Below, piece by piece: positions 5,155-12,388 of a stretch of DNA of 36,150 bases. This DNA comes from an uncultured Anaerolineales bacterium (GTDB lineage: Bacteria > Chloroflexota > Anaerolineae > Anaerolineales > Villigracilaceae): the NCBI GenBank assembly GCA_949319575.1, contig CASGHD010000050.1, forward strand, positions 1-36,150. The letters run 5' to 3'. Every line of letters starts with the position of its first letter. Position 1 is the stretch's first letter. The position numbers and the translations under genes were made by a program. Below the pieces are notes generated by a model. That model saw nothing but the letters and a program-made list of their open reading frames with translations. It had not been told where the DNA came from and did no database searches.

Positions 5155-7686
5155 ATGTATAACTTCACCCCTCGCCCCTCCCAACAAGACATCCTTCGCT
5201 ACACAGGCGGACGCCTCGGCATTGCCGCTGTCCCTGGCGCGGGCAAGACGCACATCCTTTCCGCGTTGGCGGCGCAGATCATTCACAGCGGCGTGTTGCA
5301 AGACGATCAGGAAGTCCTCATCGTCACGCTCGTCAACTCGGCGGTGGATAATTTCGAAGCGCGCATCAAACGCTTTTTTGATAATCCCATTCACGCCCTC
5401 TACAAATATCGCGTCCGCACACTGCATGGGCTGGCGCATGACATCGTCCGCGAGAAGCCTGCCAGCGTGGGACTCGAAAATCGCTTCAGCATCATTGACG
5501 AGCGCGAGGCGGCTTTCATCCGCCGCGAGTCGGTCAATGCGTGGTTAGCGAATCACGCGCTCGATGAATATCTTGACCCAAGCCTCGATCAATCCAAAAT
5601 GGATTGGGTCAAACGCGATCAACTTCCCAATTTACTGGATTCCCTCGCCTTAGCCTTCATCCGCTCCTCGAAAGATCGCCTCATCACTCCCGTCAGCCTG
5701 CGCGCCAAACTCGACTCGTCTCCCACGCCCCTGCCTCTCGCCGAACTCGGTTACAGCATCTACGCGGACTATCAACGCGCCCTCGCCTATCGCGGCGCGG
5801 TGGACTTTGACGATTTGATTCGATTGGCATTGACTTTGCTCGAAAACGATGAAGAGTATCTCGCGCGCCTGCAATATCGCTATCCATTTATTTTGGAGGA
5901 CGAGGCGCAGGATTCGAGTCTGACACAGGAGAGGATACTTTCATTATTAAGTGGTGGTCGAGTAGGTCGAGGCGATAGCCGAGACCGTATCGAGATCACA
6001 ACGACTGGCTCCAATGTAGCCTCTGGTCTCGATACGCTCGCAACGAACGCTCGCTACTCGACCAGCGAGGTGGGAGGTAACTGGGTCCGCGTCGGTGACC
6101 CGAACCAAGCCATCTTCGAAACATTCACAACCGCATCCCCTGAACTTTTGCGCGCGTTCATCCAAAATAATCCAAGCATAGACATGCCCGAGTCGGGACG
6201 TTCGCAACCATCCATACTCGCATTGGCGAATCATCTCATTGACTGGGTGATGACATCCCATCCCATCTCCGAAGCGCGGACGGCGTTGTCGGTGCCGCAT
6301 ATTGTCCCTGTGCCAGAGGATGACCCGCAACAAAATCCGCCCGATGACCCAGAGGGTATCAAGTTCATTAGCAAGCGATATACGCCTGACGAAGAACTCG
6401 AAGCGGTGGTCAAGTCGGTGAAGGGATATGTTGACTCGATTTGGGATTTTCCCGATGACGATAAGCCGACGATTGCGATTCTTGTTCCGCGTAACCAGCG
6501 CGGCGTGGATGTGGTCAATGCGTTGCGTCAAAAAGGAATCGAGCCGATCGAGTTAATCTCATCCACATCTGAAACGCGCGCGGCGGCGGGATCGCTGAGT
6601 CATTTGTTGGGGTATCTGGCGGATCCAAGTTCGGCGCGGAAGTTGTCGAAGGCGTATGAAGTGTGGAGGAGGGATTGGAGAGAGCAGAGAGTAGAGAATA
6701 GAGGATTAGAGAATAGAGAAGTAGAGAATAGTGGAGTAGAGAATAGAGGAGAAGAGAGTAGAGAGGTAGAGAGTAGTGGATTAGAGAAGGGAGACTTATC
6801 AACTACTCAACTGCTTAACTATTCATCTGTTCTCTTGCGTAAGGTGGTGGATGTGGAAAACTTCGTCGCGCCGCAAAATGCCGACGACTGGCGATCAGCT
6901 GTCGGTGAGAATGAAGCAGAGCAAGTCATCCAAGAGTTGAGCGCGTTCCGAGTCGTCATCCAGAGATGGTTGAGCGCGGTGACACTTCCGATTGATCAAC
7001 TGGTGTTGACGCTGGCGCAGGATGTGTTCACCGAAGCGCATGATCTGGCGTTGGCGCATAAACTGGCATTGGTGTTGCGGAGCGCGGCGGACGATCACGC
7101 GGATTGGCGCCTGCCTGAGTTGACGGCGGAACTAGCGGTGATCGCCAAGAACGAAAGAAAATTTATAGGATTCTCCGACAACGATTCGGGTTTTGATCCC
7201 GAACGCCATCGCGGACGGGTGGTGGTGACGACGATGCACAAGGCGAAGGGGCTGGAGTGGGACCGCGTCTATTTGATGTCGGTCAATAATTATGACTTCC
7301 CTTCAGCGATGCCGAACGACCGTTTTATTTCGGAGAAGTGGTTTGTGCGCAGCGGATTGGATTTATCGGCGGAGGCACTGGCGCAGTTAACTGCATTGGG
7401 AGTCGGGTCTCCCCCTTCGGGGACTTCGCGATACGCGCCGCCAACGAACGGCGGCGCTACTCGACCACCATCGAATGAGTATGACTTCTACGAAGAAGGC
7501 GCGGCAACGTTGCGCTCGCGCTTGGATTATGTGAAGGAACGCCTGCGCCTGTTCTACGTTGGCATCACGCGCGCGAAACGAGATTTGATCGTGACGTGGA
7601 ATTCAGGCAGGCAGGGCGATGCGACGCCGTCCCTAGCGATGAGTGAGTTGATGGGGTGGTGGGAGTCGGAAGGCAGTAATCAGTGA
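5155..7686 (+). CDS. UvrD/PcrA-like SF1 DNA helicase
   Basis: An 843-residue ATP-dependent DNA helicase. Motifs in order: Walker A AVPGAGKTH (25-33), DExx box LEDEAQD (247-253), motif III VGDPNQAIFETF (from about 313), motif IV region ILVPRNQRG, motif V TTMHKAKGLEWDRVY (about 689-703) and motif VI RLFYVGITRAKRDL (about 799-812). The protein ends soon after motif VI, so there is no AddA-type C-terminal nuclease. Three stretches look foreign: a palindromic element at residues 267-304 between motifs II and III, a Glu/Arg/Asn-rich simple repeat at about 506-547, and a second palindrome at about 751-774. The start has no clear Shine-Dalgarno and directly follows the 62-bp array. The C-terminal residues come from an AGTTATCAGT-type simple repeat. 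Confidence 0.93.
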   Translation: MYNFTPRPSQQDILRYTGGRLGIAAVPGAGKTHILSALAAQIIHSGVLQDDQEVLIVTLVNSAVDNFEARIKRFFDNPIHALYKYRVRTLHGLAHDIVREKPASVGLENRFSIIDEREAAFIRRESVNAWLANHALDEYLDPSLDQSKMDWVKRDQLPNLLDSLALAFIRSSKDRLITPVSLRAKLDSSPTPLPLAELGYSIYADYQRALAYRGAVDFDDLIRLALTLLENDEEYLARLQYRYPFILEDEAQDSSLTQERILSLLSGGRVGRGDSRDRIEITTTGSNVASGLDTLATNARYSTSEVGGNWVRVGDPNQAIFETFTTASPELLRAFIQNNPSIDMPESGRSQPSILALANHLIDWVMTSHPISEARTALSVPHIVPVPEDDPQQNPPDDPEGIKFISKRYTPDEELEAVVKSVKGYVDSIWDFPDDDKPTIAILVPRNQRGVDVVNALRQKGIEPIELISSTSETRAAAGSLSHLLGYLADPSSARKLSKAYEVWRRDWREQRVENRGLENREVENSGVENRGEESREVESSGLEKGDLSTTQLLNYSSVLLRKVVDVENFVAPQNADDWRSAVGENEAEQVIQELSAFRVVIQRWLSAVTLPIDQLVLTLAQDVFTEAHDLALAHKLALVLRSAADDHADWRLPELTAELAVIAKNERKFIGFSDNDSGFDPERHRGRVVVTTMHKAKGLEWDRVYLMSVNNYDFPSAMPNDRFISEKWFVRSGLDLSAEALAQLTALGVGSPPSGTSRYAPPTNGGATRPPSNEYDFYEEGAATLRSRLDYVKERLRLFYVGITRAKRDLIVTWNSGRQGDATPSLAMSELMGWWESEGSNQ
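5955..6064. repeat. in-frame palindromic element in the helicase gene
   Basis: The ends are TGGTCGAGTAG and its exact inverse CTACTCGACCA. Subterminal arms GAGACCGTATCGAGA and TCTCGATACGC are also inverted. The element is read through in frame and adds about 37 residues between motif II and motif III, where family members are normally continuous. Confidence 0.85.
6671..6795. repeat. in-frame degenerate 18-bp simple repeat
   Basis: Imperfect purine-rich units of the kind GTAGAGAATAGAGGA repeat across 6691-6786 and are translated as ENR/VENSG/VESSG peptides. The unit length is a multiple of three, so copy changes would preserve frame. A reverse-complement relative (TCTCTAATTCTCTAATCTC) is at 2043-2070 in the other helicase-like gene. 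Confidence 0.8.
7405..7475. repeat. second in-frame palindromic fragment in the helicase gene
   Basis: It contains CGCCGCC/GGCGGCG arms around AACGAA and ends GCTACTCGACCA, matching the right half of the element at 5955-6064. An adjoining CCCCCTTCGGGGA hairpin is present. It encodes a Ser/Pro/Gly-rich insert before motif VI. Confidence 0.75.
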
Positions 7687-7729
7687 GTAGTTATCAGTTA
7701 TCAGTATGTTCATAGACTAAAATTGAGTT

Positions 7730-8551
7730 ATGACAAAACGCGGCGAAGTTTTAGTAGCAATAATCAATAACCTAAATGATTTCGCTGACCTGCGAGACCG
7801 TCACTGGTATCGTATTCCTGTTGCCAGCGCTGAAAAATGGCTCAAAAAACGTTTTCCGCCTGAGTGGATTGCTTTTTATCAAACGAAGAAATTTGGCGCA
7901 GAGGCTCATGCCATAAATTATGTTGCAAAAGTACTTGAAGTAAAGCAAGTTTATCGGCATGAGATTTTTCCTGATGAGCCGATTAGCGAGAAAACAAACA
8001 AGAGATATTACCAACTTTTTCTTTCACCTCTAAAACCGCTTCGTCATCCAATAATCAGCAGGCGTAAGCGTAGAATCATATTTATTTCAACGACTATAGA
8101 GAAAGTGAAAGAAGCAAAAGAGATTAATGACCTTTACGACGACAGTAAACTTGAAGATATGCTTTGGGCAGAATTGAAAAGACTAGTAATTCCTGCTGAA
8201 CGCCAAGAGTTTATAGAGGTGAGCGAGCAAGAATATGCTCTTGACTTCTCGATCTATTGTATTGATGGAAAAGTTGATGTTGAAACTGACGGTGATTTTT
8301 GGCATCGCCATCCTGAGAAGAAAGAAGAAGACACTCGACGTTCCAATGACTTACAGACAAAAGGTTGGCATGTTATAAGATTTACCAGCCGCCAAATCCG
8401 AAAAGAAATGGAATCGTACTGTATTGATAAAATCAAAAAGATGATTGATAGATTGGGCGGTTTAGATGTTGGCAAATTCAAGCCGATGAAGTTTGGCGAC
8501 CCAATAGGAACTTATCAGCCGTCACTTTTTGACCCACCAGGAGACAATTGA
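7730..8551 (+). CDS. Vsr/DUF559-like PD-(D/E)XK endonuclease
   Basis: A 273-residue protein. The C-terminal half has the core of Vsr-like very short endonucleases: YALDFSIYCIDGKVDVETDG with Asp and an E-x-D pair, a His-rich turn (DFWHRHPEKK), then NDLQTKGWHVIRFTSRQI, the classic last strand and helix of DUF559 proteins. The N-terminal 130 residues carry WYRIPV and KKFGAEAHAINYVAKV and are not assigned; they may bind substrate. The base composition is more AT-rich than the flanking genes, suggesting separate acquisition. It starts 43 bp after the helicase stop, separated by AGTTATCAGT-type repeats, without a clear Shine-Dalgarno. It could supply nuclease activity to the nearby helicases (inference). 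Confidence 0.87.
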   Translation: MTKRGEVLVAIINNLNDFADLRDRHWYRIPVASAEKWLKKRFPPEWIAFYQTKKFGAEAHAINYVAKVLEVKQVYRHEIFPDEPISEKTNKRYYQLFLSPLKPLRHPIISRRKRRIIFISTTIEKVKEAKEINDLYDDSKLEDMLWAELKRLVIPAERQEFIEVSEQEYALDFSIYCIDGKVDVETDGDFWHRHPEKKEEDTRRSNDLQTKGWHVIRFTSRQIRKEMESYCIDKIKKMIDRLGGLDVGKFKPMKFGDPIGTYQPSLFDPPGDN

Positions 8552-8927
8552 TCGGCATGTCGGCTTGACCTCACCCAGACAACCGTAATGATCGGCACAT
8601 CGGCTTGCCCCTCTCCAAATGGAGAGGGCATGGGGTTGACTTCTTTTCAGTGTGAGGAGGTGTTGAGTTTCCAAGGCAAAGTTTCGTTTGACAACAATCA
8701 AGCGAGCGAGATTTACGGATGATGAAAGTCATGCAAAAAGTCTCAGGTTGTTTTCGATCTGTAGAAGGCGTTGAAATCTTTTGTCCGATCCGCGCTTATC
8801 TTTCCACAGCTCGCAAGAATGCGACAGATGGCGCTCTCCGTTTTGCGTCTCGCTTTTATCGGCGCCCCTTACTTGCCTGCTATTGTCTCACCCTTAGCGG
8901 TGTAGTTACAAATGGTTTGATATTATT
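8552..8927. other. gene-free stretch with short repeats
   Basis: Holds two copies of TGATCGGCA(T/C)(G/A)TCGGCTTG (8549-8615 area), a CCCTCTCC-AAAT-GGAGAGGG hairpin near 8611-8630, and a 30-codon frame from about 8631 to 8721 ending [11 protein letters not shown] that may be a gene remnant. No convincing gene is seen. Confidence 0.5.
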
Positions 8928-8935
8928 GAATCAGT

Positions 8936-9090
8936 GTAACTGCTCAGCCTCGGAACATGTCGCTGCGAGGCGCTCTTGGTTTTGCCGAAGCAGTCTCCCA
9001 ATACCGAGAGATTGCTTCGGCGGGACCCCGAAAAAACATCGGGGCAGGCGAGCAAGAGCCCTCCTCGCAACGACATGCCTGAGCAGTTAC
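8936..9090. mobile_element. 155-bp MITE-like element with 8-bp target duplication
   Basis: Perfect 12-bp terminal inverted repeats GTAACTGCTCAG / CTGAGCAGTTAC bound the element. The direct repeat GAATCAGT flanks it exactly (8928-8935 and 9091-9098). The interior is palindromic and matches the repeat at 147-283. It has no coding capacity. GTAA termini and 8-bp duplications are known for IS66-family elements, so mobilisation by an IS66-type transposase is an inference; none is in the window. Confidence 0.9.
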
Positions 9091-9274
9091 GAATCAGTGA
9101 AGGCAAAATTTAATAAATCTCAGTGGTTCGATTTTTGCTCGATTAATTTTGAAAAGCACAATAGTCGCTTTTTCGCCGCGCAATAAACGACTGAAGTCGT
9201 TACTACGGTAAACCAATCGCGCTACCTGTATCGAAACGTTTTTTGTTTTCCCGCTACGAAAAGAGGACCAAATC

Positions 9275-9312
9275 AAAAAAAGACCTCGCAGGTTTCGGAA
9301 CCTGCGAGGTCT
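9275..9312 (-). terminator. intrinsic terminator of the ygg cluster
   Basis: A 14-bp perfect stem (9281-9294 with 9299-9312) has a four-base loop and is followed on the minus strand by seven T. It lies 19 bp beyond the stop of the gene at 9332. Its AGACCTCGCAGGTT arm is a variant of the dispersed AGACCT palindrome family. Confidence 0.92.
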
Positions 9313-9331
9313 GAATAAGAAGTCTGCTCGT

Positions 9332-9643
9332 TTATCCCAAGTGCGCCACAATGCGCGAGTGGGCGGTTTCGGTATCCATGTCGAACACGGTGATCAACTT
9401 GTCGCGCCCCGAGGAGCCTGCCACAATATCGAGGCGTGATTTTGCGACCCCCAGAATATCGGAGAGGAACTCGATCAGCGCCTCGTTGGCTTCGTTGTCG
9501 GCGGGTGGCGCGGCGATACGTACTTTGATCGTCCCATCGTCCAACAGTTCCACGATCTCGTTGCGGCTGGCGCGCGGCGTGACGCGCACCGCCAGCGCGG
9601 AGCCTCTTTTTCCATCGTGCAATTTTATTTTCAGATCGGTCAT
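9332..9643 (-). CDS. yggU: YggU family protein (DUF167)
   Basis: A 103-residue protein with the DUF167 hallmarks VRVTPRASRNEI (about 20-30), VRIAAPPADNEAN (41-53) and a C-terminal VAGSSGRDK. Function is not established; the family is a small alpha/beta protein, often next to yggT and yggS. The start at 9643 has GAGGT five bases upstream; a longer frame to 9916 overlaps yggT and is not used. The yggT stop lies 2 bp upstream, so the two are probably translated together. Confidence 0.93.
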   Translation of the reverse strand: MTDLKIKLHDGKRGSALAVRVTPRASRNEIVELLDDGTIKVRIAAPPADNEANEALIEFLSDILGVAKSRLDIVAGSSGRDKLITVFDMDTETAHSRIVAHLG

Positions 9644-9645
9644 GG

Positions 9646-9906
9646 CTACCTCAGCGAAGAGAGTACGGCAATGATGAAGCGTGACAGGAATTGGACCAGG
9701 ATCATCAGGATCATCGGGCTGAAATCGAACATCCCGGCGGTGGGCGCCACGCGGCGGATGGGCATGAGCATCGGTTCGATGATGTTGTCGATGCCGCGCC
9801 TCACTGGGTTGTACGGATCCATAACATAAGACAGGATGACGGACACAAAAATAAGCAAGGTCAAAAGTTGGGATAACAAACTGACGATATCGATCAGGAA
9901 GTCCAT
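9646..9906 (-). CDS. yggT: YggT family membrane protein
   Basis: An 86-residue protein with two hydrophobic segments (about 5-28 and 62-82) and the typical connecting loop VMDPYNPVRRGIDNIIEPMLMPIRR of a single YggT domain. YggT proteins are integral membrane proteins linked to osmotic or cell-division functions, without a settled mechanism. It starts 6 bp after the yggS stop and ends 2 bp before yggU, forming one transcription unit. Confidence 0.93.
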   Translation of the reverse strand: MDFLIDIVSLLSQLLTLLIFVSVILSYVMDPYNPVRRGIDNIIEPMLMPIRRVAPTAGMFDFSPMILMILVQFLSRFIIAVLSSLR

Positions 9907-9912
9907 TACGCG

Positions 9913-10659
9913 TCATTCCTCCGGTGTATGCCTGCGCTTGCTACGCTCGCCCACGATAGCCGTCCCCACGCGGACGAGGGTGGCGCCCTCCTCCACTGCC
10001 ACGGCGTAGTCCAGGCTGGTACCCATGGAGAGTTCGCGCCAATCTCCGCCGGGGAGTTGGTCGGCCAGCCGCTCGCGGAGCCGCCGCACTTGATAAAAGA
10101 AGCGGCGCGAGTCTTCCGCATCGTTCCCCAGCGGGGGCATGCTCATCAATCCGCGAATCTGCACATGGGGCAGATCCAAAATTGTGGAAACGTCGGGCAG
10201 GAGGGAGTCCCAGGTGGATTCATCCGAGGCGTCCCAGCCCCCTTTGGATTCTTCGCCGCCCACGTTGAATTCGAGCAGGATGGGCAGGATGCGGTTCGCT
10301 TCGCCGGCAAAGCGGTTGAGGCGTTGGGCGAGGTTGAGGCTATCGAGCGAGTGTAAAAGTGCGAAGTGATCTGCCACGAGGCGGGCTTTGCGGCTCTGCA
10401 CATGACCGATCATGTGCCATTCTACACCAGTTTGATTGCCGAGGGATTGAATTTTCGTGACACCTTCTTCGGGATAATTCTCGCCGAGGATGCGCGCTCC
10501 CGCTTCGATGGCGGCTTGCGCAACTTCGAGCGGCTGCGACTTGGTGACCACCACCAGGCGGACTTCGTTCGGGTCGCGGTTGCTTTTGCGCGCGGCTGTG
10601 GCGATCTGATCGAGCGCGTGGAGGTATTTTTCGCGGATGGAGGAAACAAGTAAATTCAT
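9913..10659 (-). CDS. yggS: YggS/PLPBP family PLP homeostasis protein
   Basis: A 248-residue fold-type III PLP-binding protein. The PLP lysine is K40 in VVVTKSQP. Other family marks are GENYPEEG, WHMIGHVQSRKA, the phosphate-binding LSMGTSLDY and the final VRVGTAIVGER. Members lack enzyme activity and buffer pyridoxal phosphate and amino-acid levels. Length matches the family. The start lacks an obvious Shine-Dalgarno. It is first in the yggS-yggT-yggU cluster. Confidence 0.95.
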   Translation of the reverse strand: MNLLVSSIREKYLHALDQIATAARKSNRDPNEVRLVVVTKSQPLEVAQAAIEAGARILGENYPEEGVTKIQSLGNQTGVEWHMIGHVQSRKARLVADHFALLHSLDSLNLAQRLNRFAGEANRILPILLEFNVGGEESKGGWDASDESTWDSLLPDVSTILDLPHVQIRGLMSMPPLGNDAEDSRRFFYQVRRLRERLADQLPGGDWRELSMGTSLDYAVAVEEGATLVRVGTAIVGERSKRRHTPEE

Positions 10660-10683
10660 TTTTATTTTAGACTTTATTGGTAA

Positions 10684-10733
10684 TCAGCGAAGAACATTTT
10701 TGGGACGCTGAAAAACGCTGAGGTTCGCTGATT
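10684..10733. repeat. single imperfect palindromic unit
   Basis: AATCAGCGAA at the left and TTCGCTGATT at the right with ACGCTGA copies between. Same style as the units around the GxxExxY gene and at 23441-23500. It lies in the yggS upstream region. Confidence 0.6.
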
Positions 10734-10817
10734 CAAAAAAGAAAAATCTGCGTTTCACCTGCCCTGGCGGGCGGCGCAAGGGTGAGGTGGATAAGACTCT
10801 TTGGAGTTGAAAAAGGG

Positions 10818-11699
10818 TTAGTTTAAGGTGGAGTGATTTGTTAAGGTTGAGTCTACTGCAAGTGCATGGGGCTTGCAAGCCCCATGCACTTGCGCGGGCG
10901 TCAGGTAATCCAGCGCCTGGTGGGGACGGTCAAAATTGTAAAAGCGAATGTAATCGGCTAGCTGGCGATAAGCCTCCTTTGGGCTGGCATATTCATGCAA
11001 ATAGACTTCTTCGTACTTGATGGTGCGCCACAAGCGTTCTGTGAAAATATTGTCCAGGGCGCGCCCACGTCCATCCATGCTGATCTTGATTTCTTCACGC
11101 TGAAGGCGTTCCAGATATTTCGGGCTGGTAAAGTGGCTACCCTGATCGCTATTCCAGATTTCGGGCTTGGCTTGGAACAAGGCATTGTCCACCGCGGACA
11201 ACACGAACTCCATCTCCAAGGTTTGGCTGAGCGCCCAACTCACCACATAGCGAGAGTACCAATCCAGAACTGCGGTGAGATACAGCCACCCATGCTGAAG
11301 GCGAATGTAGGTAATGTCGATGCCCCAGATGTGATTGGGATGCGCGGCGGTCACGTTTCGTAGCAGGTACGGATAAATCTGATGTTGTGGGGCGGGTTTA
11401 CTCGTGTGAGGACCTGGAACCAGGGCAAAAATGCCCATTTCACGCATATAGGCTTGCACGGTGGGGCGCGCAACACCAAACTCGGGGCGCAACTGAACTG
11501 CGATTTTGCGCGAGCCGTAAAACGGGCAGGCGGTGTAGATTTCATCAATGCGCCGCTTGATCGCCAATTCTCGCGCAGAGGGCGGCACAGGCTCATAGAA
11601 CAGGCTCGAGTAACTGATCCCAAGTAGATCTGCCTGCGTTTTTAGCGGCATTTCTGGGTTGTTTTCTTCCAACATTTCCAGTCGCTCTGCTCTACTCAA
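10818..11699 (-). CDS. IS3-family transposase OrfB (DDE integrase domain)
   Basis: A 293-residue frame. An HTH_21-like N-terminal part (LLGISYSSLFY, then IDEIYTACPFYGSRKIA) precedes an rve integrase core with D in WGIDITYI, D in NSDQGSHF and E in FTERLWRTIKYE. The end HQALDYLTPAQVH is typical. The first codon of the frame is TTG at 11699; expression probably comes by -1 frameshift from orfA at a run of nine A (minus strand, about 11712-11720), giving an OrfAB fusion. The last 20 or so residues extend beyond the usual end and are encoded in part by a 36-bp palindrome. Confidence 0.93.
   Translation of the reverse strand: MSRAERLEMLEENNPEMPLKTQADLLGISYSSLFYEPVPPSARELAIKRRIDEIYTACPFYGSRKIAVQLRPEFGVARPTVQAYMREMGIFALVPGPHTSKPAPQHQIYPYLLRNVTAAHPNHIWGIDITYIRLQHGWLYLTAVLDWYSRYVVSWALSQTLEMEFVLSAVDNALFQAKPEIWNSDQGSHFTSPKYLERLQREEIKISMDGRGRALDNIFTERLWRTIKYEEVYLHEYASPKEAYRQLADYIRFYNFDRPHQALDYLTPAQVHGACKPHALAVDSTLTNHSTLN
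10858..10893. repeat. 36-bp perfect palindrome in the 3' end of orfB
   Basis: Both 18-bp halves (10858-10875 and 10876-10893) are exact reverse complements. It encodes QVHGACKPHALA, extending the transposase beyond its normal C-terminus. Probably an inserted palindrome rather than part of the IS. Confidence 0.85.
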
Positions 11700-11991
11700 A
11701 TTTGAAGCCAGATTTTTTTTTCAGCCAGGATAAGTGAGCACTCAATCGCCCAATCTCGGCATACAGTTCGTTGATCTGTTTTTCATGCTCGGCTTCGCGA
11801 ACGCGTTCCCCTTTGCGATCATCCTCGAAAAGCTGGGCAAAGTCTTCCAGGGCTTGCCTTTTCCATTTGTGAATTTGATTTGGGTGGACGCTGTTTTCGG
11901 TCGCTATTTGAGCGACGCTCTTGTCTTCTCGGATGGCTTCCAGCACAATCTGTGCTTTTTGATTAGCGGACAGACGTTTTCTTTTGGGCAT
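11692..11991 (-). CDS. IS3-family transposase OrfA
   Basis: A 99-residue protein with the HTH_Tnp_1 domain: LSANQKAQIVLEAIREDKS, VAQIATENSVHPNQIHKWK, followed by a leucine-zipper-like helix INELYAEIGRLSAHLSWLKKK. The stop at 11692-11694 lies inside the start of orfB. The Lys-Lys-Lys codons form the A9 slippery run used for frameshifting in this family. Confidence 0.93.
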   Translation of the reverse strand: MPKRKRLSANQKAQIVLEAIREDKSVAQIATENSVHPNQIHKWKRQALEDFAQLFEDDRKGERVREAEHEKQINELYAEIGRLSAHLSWLKKKSGFKFE

Positions 11992-12118
11992 GGTCTTTTC
12001 TCCGGAAACTGCACCTTAATTATGCCCGTTTTCGTGTCTAAATTTCCTTATCCACTATAGGGTCTGCGTGAATCATGCGTCCCGATTTAGTTTTCGATAA
12101 AGTCTATTGTACTGTCTT

Positions 12119-12380
12119 AACCGCTGAGACAGCGAGGCATTGAGATTCTTTGGTTCTATCGTTTTTAACGGGAATCTTTTTTTTCAAACACAAAGGCTTG
12201 CATTGACGGTTCGTCTTTCGCTCACCGTGTCGAAATGATACGACGGTCACGTGGGAAAAACACTAGGAATCTAATCTCTTTTTTTCCTTTGTGTCCTTCG
12301 CGGCGAGGCGCTTTCCCGTTAATTACGGGAGACCCGATTCTTTTTTCTCCGTGACCCCGCGCCTCAGTGGCGATGTTAAC
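12119..12380. repeat. older palindromic unit split by a MITE
   Basis: AACCGCTGAG...GCGAGG (12119-12137) on the left and CCTCAGTGGC (12362-12371) on the right are inverted arms of one unit of the ACCGCTRAG type. Removing 12152-12335 and one copy of GATTCTTT joins them with normal spacing. Confidence 0.7.
12152..12335. mobile_element. 184-bp MITE (copy A) with 8-bp target duplication
   Basis: The ends GGTTCTATCGTTTTTAACGG (12152) and, inverted, GGGTCTCCCGTAATTAACGG (from 12335) form about 23-bp imperfect terminal inverted repeats. The direct repeat GATTCTTT flanks it exactly (12144-12151, 12336-12343). Nearly the same element occurs at 26795-26983. No coding capacity. GG termini and 8-bp duplications fit ISL3-family ends (inference). 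Confidence 0.92.
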
Positions 12381-12388
12381 AGAATCCG

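Larger units (their letters stand above)
10787..12055 (-). mobile_element. IS3-family insertion sequence, about 1.27 kb
   Basis: The outer ends are GTGGATAAG (10787) and its inverse CTTATCCAC (12055), and similarity between the ends extends inward about 45 bp, including TTTAAGGTG / CACCTTAA. It encodes orfA and orfB of the IS3 type. No clear target duplication is visible next to these ends, so exact borders may be off by a few bases. Confidence 0.85.

Noticed and set aside
8719-9186. 155-codon plus-strand frame
   Set aside because: More than a third of it is the MITE at 8936-9090 translated; no ribosome binding site or recognisable domain.
10787-12055. recent IS insertion with target duplication
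   Set aside because: No matching 3-5 bp duplication can be found next to the inverted ends, so a recent clean insertion cannot be shown.
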